Shown: in pieces, positions 5,712 to 8,671 of the stretch
Position numbering within the stretch: position 1 is the first letter of the stretch
Layout of the letters: every line of letters begins with the position of its first letter
Source: Chloroflexota bacterium
GTDB taxonomy: Bacteria > Chloroflexota > Chloroflexia > Thermomicrobiales > UBA6265
NCBI GenBank assembly: GCA_023415845.1
Contig: JAEZJB010000337.1
Location: forward strand, 1 to 8,671
Length of the DNA stretch: 8,671 bases
Reading direction: 5' to 3'
The notes under the pieces: generated by a model
The model's database searches: none
Seen by the model: the letters and a program-made list of their open reading frames with translations, nothing else
What the model was told of the DNA's origin: nothing
Translations under genes and position numbers: made by a program

Positions 5712-5750
5712 TATTTAGTCTAGAAAAGGGCTAGACGCAAGTTCTAAATA
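5712..5750. repeat. Nested inverted repeat upstream of the LuxR-type gene
   Basis: An outer pair TATTTAG/CTAAATA (5712-5718 and 5744-5750) encloses an inner pair TCTAG/CTAGA (5719-5723 and 5731-5735) with loop AAAAGGG; the right side carries an unpaired CGCAAGTT (5736-5743). Outer and inner left arms are contiguous, so a single bulged stem of 12 bp could form. It lies about 70-110 bp upstream of the HTH gene start, a position suited to an operator or a leader-RNA structure. Confidence 0.45.
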
Positions 5751-5818
5751 AGAGCGTCGCAGGAAAAAGTTGCAATGTCGGCCAACGCGGTTGAGCCGAT
5801 CCACGTACAGGCGGGACC

Positions 5819-6169
5819 ATGCCACTTTCCTCAGTCAGCGACCGCGGAGCAACTCTCACCCCACGGCAACGCGAAGTTCTTCGCCTTCAGGCCTATGGCA
5901 TGAGCTACGATGAAATTTCGCGTCATCTTGGACTCAGCGTCTGGACAGTCAAGAATCATCACAAGCAGGCAGTCCGTTCATTGCAGTTGTCGCTCACGGT
6001 CTATCCGTCCGAACGCGTGCGAACCTCTCTCGCCTGCTACATTCTCGGCCTGCTCGATGGTGGTGTTACCCCCATGGAGATCGTCGAGCGTCTGAAGACG
6101 GCCCGCGAGCAACACCCCACCATCACCGAGGAAGGTGAAGAAGAGGCCGAGGTCGCAGTACTCGCCTGA
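5819..6169 (+). CDS. Small LuxR/GerE-type helix-turn-helix protein without a sensor domain
   Basis: A 116-residue putative DNA-binding protein. Residues 13-57 form a clear LuxR C-terminal HTH: LTPRQREVLRLQAYGMSYDEISRHLGLSVWTVKNHHKQAVRSL, with the usual R-x-x-E-V-L, G-x-S-x-x-E-I and S-x-x-T-V-K-x-H signatures; the recognition helix is about 40-50. There is no receiver, PAS or autoinducer-binding domain, only 12 residues before the HTH. The rest (65-95) is predicted helical, possibly for dimerisation, and the protein ends in an acidic stretch EEGEEEAE. The frame is closed by a stop at 5792-5794, so 5819 is the furthest possible ATG; its Shine-Dalgarno (AGGCGG) is weak. It may regulate itself and the divergent DUF1232 operon through the structured intergenic region, which is inference. 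A terminator hairpin follows 21 nt after the stop. Confidence 0.85.
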   Translation: MPLSSVSDRGATLTPRQREVLRLQAYGMSYDEISRHLGLSVWTVKNHHKQAVRSLQLSLTVYPSERVRTSLACYILGLLDGGVTPMEIVERLKTAREQHPTITEEGEEEAEVAVLA

Positions 6170-6190
6170 CCTGCTCCCTGCACGAAATGA

Positions 6191-6216
6191 CCCGGACGGC
6201 TTTACAGCCGTCCGGG
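6191..6216. terminator. Intrinsic terminator hairpin between convergent genes
   Basis: A perfect 11-bp stem CCCGGACGGCT/AGCCGTCCGGG (6191-6201 and 6206-6216) with tetraloop TTAC. It lies between the stops of the LuxR-type gene (6169) and the convergent proline dehydrogenase (6260). Flanking T tracts are modest: GCTTCC on the plus strand and TCATTTCG on the minus strand. Position and stem quality suggest it serves both directions. Confidence 0.75.
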
Positions 6217-6259
6217 GCTTCCCCTGTGCACATGAGAACGATGGTCTGGCCAGAAGGCG

Positions 6260-7177
6260 CTAACCCCGTAGCTGGCGCAACACGAAGAAGGCGTTGGCCG
6301 GACGCTCGGCGATTCGCCGCGTGAAGTACGGATACCATTCGCTCCCGTAGGCGACGTACACCCGCATCCCCCATCCTTCATCCACCAGCTTCTGCTGCTG
6401 GTCACGCCGCACCCCGTAGAGCATCTGGAACTCGAACTTCGTCCCCGGAATGCCCTCGCGGTTGGCGTACTCGATCGTCGACCGGATCAGGTTCATGTCG
6501 TGGGTGGCAATCGCCGGGAAGTTCCCCTCTTTCAGCAACAGGCGTGTCAGCCGGGCATAGTTCTCGTCGATCTTGAGCTTGTCCTGAAATGCCACGGTCG
6601 GCGGTTCCGCATAGGCGCCCTTGACGAGACGAACCCGCGCTCCCCGCGCGATCATGTCGCGCACATCCTGCTCGGCACGGAACAGGTACGTCTGGATCAC
6701 AATCCCCACTTCGTCGGGATAGCGATCGTGCAGGTCCGCGAAAATCTGCATGGTAACGTCCGTATACGCCGAACCCTCCATGTCGATCCTGACGAACCCA
6801 CCGACTTGACGAGCCACCTCAAGAATCGCTTCCATGTTGGCAGTCGCGATCTCCGCCCCAAAGTCCAGGCCCAGCATTGTCAGCTTCACCGAGGCGTTCG
6901 GCTCCAGCCCCTCTCGCTTGAGCGTCCGGAGCATCTCCTGGTACGTCTCAACCGCCGCGCGTGACGCCTCGGCCGATTCGACGTTTTCGCCCAGCAGGTC
7001 GAGCGTGGCGGTTATCCCCCGTTGCTGGAGGGCATGCACCTCACCAATCGCCGTCTCCAGACGCTCCCCCGCCACGAAACGGTTGACCAGCGAGCGCGCC
7101 AGCGGGCTTCGCTGGAAAAACCCCGAAACCATGCCGTTGTCGGCGACGGTCAAAATACTGCGGCGCATCATGCTCAT
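6260..7177 (-). CDS. Proline dehydrogenase, monofunctional, FAD-dependent
   Basis: A 305-residue protein of the length typical for stand-alone bacterial PRODH (Deinococcus/Thermus type). It oxidises L-proline to 1-pyrroline-5-carboxylate, passing electrons through FAD to the quinone pool at the inner membrane face. The beta/alpha-barrel landmarks are all present: TLDLLGE (58-64), SVKLTMLGLD (96-105, K98), RIDMEGSAYTD (130-140, D132), GIVIQTYL (158-165), RVRLVKGAYAEP (181-192), ATHD (224-227), FEFQMLYGVR (248-257), and the substrate-binding tail Y274VAYGSEWYPYFTRRIAERPAN with the Arg pair R287/R288 that grips the proline carboxylate. The ATG at 7177 has GGAG about 10 nt upstream; ATG codons 2 and 3 residues further in are possible. 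No P5C dehydrogenase is adjacent, so the second step must be encoded elsewhere. It is divergent from the HD-domain gene. Confidence 0.95.
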   Translation of the reverse strand: MSMMRRSILTVADNGMVSGFFQRSPLARSLVNRFVAGERLETAIGEVHALQQRGITATLDLLGENVESAEASRAAVETYQEMLRTLKREGLEPNASVKLTMLGLDFGAEIATANMEAILEVARQVGGFVRIDMEGSAYTDVTMQIFADLHDRYPDEVGIVIQTYLFRAEQDVRDMIARGARVRLVKGAYAEPPTVAFQDKLKIDENYARLTRLLLKEGNFPAIATHDMNLIRSTIEYANREGIPGTKFEFQMLYGVRRDQQQKLVDEGWGMRVYVAYGSEWYPYFTRRIAERPANAFFVLRQLRG

Positions 7178-7299
7178 TGACGGGGAACTCCGGTAGGGAA
7201 TGGATGGTTAGTGGGATCGTCACCGGCTGGTGCTTCCTCTGTCCAGTATCCCACTTCACCCCGGCCAATCGCATCCGCAACCGGCAGGTCGTATGCTGC

Positions 7300-7309
7300 A
7301 TGAATTCAT
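7300..7309. promoter_or_regulatory. 10-bp perfect palindrome ATGAATTCAT
   Basis: An AT-rich perfect palindrome in the 179-bp region between the divergent proline dehydrogenase and HD-domain genes, immediately next to the leader hairpins described separately. It could be an operator half-site pair. No convincing -35/-10 pair was seen nearby on either strand, so its relation to a promoter is unknown. Confidence 0.25.
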
Positions 7310-7342
7310 CCACCGTCCAGTGTCGGTGGTAAGCAGACCACC
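7310..7342 (+). promoter_or_regulatory. Two mutually exclusive hairpins in the leader of the HD-domain gene
   Basis: CCACCG (7310-7315) can pair with CGGTGG (7324-7329) across an 8-nt loop. Alternatively GGTGGT (7325-7330) can pair with ACCACC (7337-7342) across a 6-nt loop. The two share 7325-7329 and cannot coexist. The second ends 2 nt before the Shine-Dalgarno GGAGAA (7345-7350), so the choice of fold could affect ribosome access. Whether the region is transcribed is not known from sequence. Confidence 0.35.
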
Positions 7343-7356
7343 CCGGAGAAACTCCT

Positions 7357-8661
7357 GTGACCGTGCGGTACGTCCGCGATGCCCTCCACGACCTCATCCA
7401 GCTGGGACCCGCCGAAGAGGCGCTGATCTCTACCCCTGAGTTCCTGCGCCTGGAGGGTATCCAGCAACTCGGGTTCGTCTCGCGGGTGTGGCCCGGGGCC
7501 CGCCACACGAGATTCGAACACTCGTTGGGCGTCATGCACCTCACCCGCCGGGCGATCGAGGAATTACGCGCGCATGGCGCCAGCGAGATGTTTACCGACG
7601 TCGACGCGCGCACCGCCGTCGCCGCTGCCCTGCTGCACGACATCGGTCACTATCCGTTCTCCCACGCGATCGAAGAACTGGGACCACCGGTGCTGTCCCA
7701 CGAGGAGGTCGGCCGCTCGATCGTCGAGAACGGCCCGGTGGCCTCGATCCTGTCCCGCGACTGGAGTGTTGATCCCTTCGCAGTCGCCGCGATGATCCAT
7801 GGTGACGAGGCCCGGCTGACTGCCGGTCAGAGACTTCTCCGTGGACTGCTCTCGGGCACGTTGGATATGGACAAGCTCGACTACCTCCCGCGTGACGCCC
7901 ATGGGTGTTCCGTTCCTTATGGTGGCGTCGACACCAGTCGCCTGCTGGCATCGCTGACCGTCGTCAGTCCACCCGGCTCGATGGGCATTGCCCGCATCGG
8001 GATCAGTGACAAGGGCATCAGTCCTCTTCATTCATTGATCAATGCCCGCCAGGAGATGTTCGACAACGTCTACTGGCATCACACCAATCGCGCCTGCATG
8101 ATCATGCTGCTTCGCGCGGTTCAGGATGCCATGGTGGAAGGAAGAATCACCCCCACGTCGCTGACCAACCACGACGACGCTTCACTGCTCGCGTTCATGC
8201 GTTCGCCTGAAATGCCGGAATCGACTCGCGCCCTCGCCGACGCCCTGGCGCTTCGCAGGATTCACAAGCGCGCCGTCGAGATCAGTGCTGGCGCGTTCGA
8301 ACTCTACGCGCGTCTCGGCAACCTGCATTTCGATGCCGCCGCCCGCCGCAGTGTTGAACTCGCACTTGCTAGCGCCCTGTCCGAACTGCTTGGTGAACCG
8401 GTCCCAGGCACCGCCGTCCTGATCGATATTCCCAAGCCGGAACGGTGGAAGACCGAGGTCTGGGTGACGTTCGCGCAACCGCCGGTTGGCTTCCGGTCAC
8501 TGATGCCCTGGCGCGATGTGTCCGGCATCGGCGACGAAGATTTGAAGCGATACGAAGAGCACCGGCGGCTCATTCGCATCGTCACGGAAGAGCGGTATCG
8601 CGAAGTTGTTTCGGCGAACTGGGAGCAGCTGCTCTATCCTCTCCTTGGCGGAGCGTTCTGA
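7357..8661 (+). CDS. HD-domain phosphohydrolase (YwfO/SAMHD1-like, COG1078 type)
   Basis: A 434-residue cytosolic metal-dependent phosphohydrolase. The domain order matches the YwfO/SAMHD1 group, whose characterised members hydrolyse dNTPs to deoxynucleosides and triphosphate. Visible sites: VSRVWPGARHTRFEHSLG (41-58), with the first metal His at H55 and the R-F-E-H-S motif; the doublet H94-D95 in ALLHDIGHYPFSH (91-103), with accessory H98 and H103; and LDMDKLDYLPRD (169-180), with D172 as the last metal ligand. Residues after 190 form the helical dimerisation part (NARQEMFDNVYWHHTNRA, about 227-244) and a C-terminal region of alpha/beta character. The motif set is intact, so it should be active; (p)ppGpp-type substrates cannot be excluded. 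The GTG start at 7357 has GGAGAA 6 nt upstream. It stands alone at the window edge, with only 10 bp beyond its stop visible. Confidence 0.92.
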   Translation: MTVRYVRDALHDLIQLGPAEEALISTPEFLRLEGIQQLGFVSRVWPGARHTRFEHSLGVMHLTRRAIEELRAHGASEMFTDVDARTAVAAALLHDIGHYPFSHAIEELGPPVLSHEEVGRSIVENGPVASILSRDWSVDPFAVAAMIHGDEARLTAGQRLLRGLLSGTLDMDKLDYLPRDAHGCSVPYGGVDTSRLLASLTVVSPPGSMGIARIGISDKGISPLHSLINARQEMFDNVYWHHTNRACMIMLLRAVQDAMVEGRITPTSLTNHDDASLLAFMRSPEMPESTRALADALALRRIHKRAVEISAGAFELYARLGNLHFDAAARRSVELALASALSELLGEPVPGTAVLIDIPKPERWKTEVWVTFAQPPVGFRSLMPWRDVSGIGDEDLKRYEEHRRLIRIVTEERYREVVSANWEQLLYPLLGGAF

Positions 8662-8671
8662 GCCTGGGCAC

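Larger units (their letters stand above)
5496..5818. other. 323-bp divergent intergenic region, locally AT-rich
   Basis: No convincing gene lies in this stretch between the start codons of the DUF1232 protein (minus) and the LuxR-type HTH protein (plus). By count, 80 of 180 bases at 5581-5760 are G or C, and only 21 of 60 at 5621-5680, well below the flanking genes. It holds candidate minus-strand promoters, a 13-bp dyad, a nested inverted repeat, an 8-bp palindrome TGCATGCA (5694-5701) and four CTAG tetramers (5620, 5675, 5720, 5731). A small inverted repeat, GCGCG/CGCGC (5512-5516 and 5525-5529), lies in the DUF1232 leader. I could not find a well-spaced sigma-70 promoter for the plus-strand gene. 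The region most likely controls both neighbours. Confidence 0.7.

Noticed and set aside
5775..5903. Possible 42-residue upstream open frame overlapping the LuxR-type gene
   Set aside because: Its ATG has only a distant AGGA, and it runs out of frame into the HTH coding sequence. Nothing in the translation suggests a protein, though a leader-peptide role cannot be excluded.

Overview
The window is GC-rich bacterial DNA with densely packed genes, GTG as well as ATG starts, and clear Shine-Dalgarno sites. Gene content and style fit a Chloroflexota (Thermomicrobia/Sphaerobacter-like) genome. The hints are a short four-cysteine tail resembling the CPYLG-type Cys domains I associate with that phylum, and a monofunctional proline dehydrogenase of the Deinococcus/Thermus type. 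This assignment is an inference from protein style; there is no rRNA or other taxonomic marker here.

Layout. (1) 1-665, plus strand: the last 47 codons of an MMPL/RND-type membrane transporter overlap by 4 bp a GNAT acetyltransferase. (2) 690-3556, minus strand: a compact three-gene run transcribed CYTH protein -> alpha/beta-hydrolase-fold protein -> 8-oxoguanine-deaminase-like amidohydrolase. The hydrolase appears to have lost its whole catalytic triad. (3) 3682-4110, plus strand: an unrecognised 142-residue protein, followed by a strong terminator hairpin shared with the convergent unit. (4) 4198-5495, minus strand: a DUF1232 (YkvA-like) protein joined by an ATGA overlap to a disordered, Arg-rich repeat protein with a four-Cys C-terminal module. 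(5) 5496-5818: a 323-bp, locally AT-rich intergenic region full of dyads and CTAG tetramers, lying between the DUF1232 operon and a divergent orphan LuxR-type HTH protein (5819-6169). (6) A second terminator hairpin separates that gene from a convergent proline dehydrogenase (6260-7177, minus). (7) 7357-8661, plus: an HD-domain phosphohydrolase of the YwfO/SAMHD1 type, whose leader contains two mutually exclusive hairpins next to the ribosome binding site.

How the genes may work together. Several products act on nucleotides or triphosphates: the CYTH protein, the 8-oxoguanine deaminase and the HD dNTPase. Only the first two share a transcription unit, so a common pathway is suggested rather than shown. 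The proline dehydrogenase is ordinary catabolism. I see no CRISPR, insertion sequence, prophage, integrase, tRNA or rRNA. The strongest unusual items are the apparent pseudo-hydrolase in the deaminase operon, the disordered-repeat/four-Cys protein coupled to DUF1232, and the structured intergenic region upstream of the orphan LuxR-type regulator.
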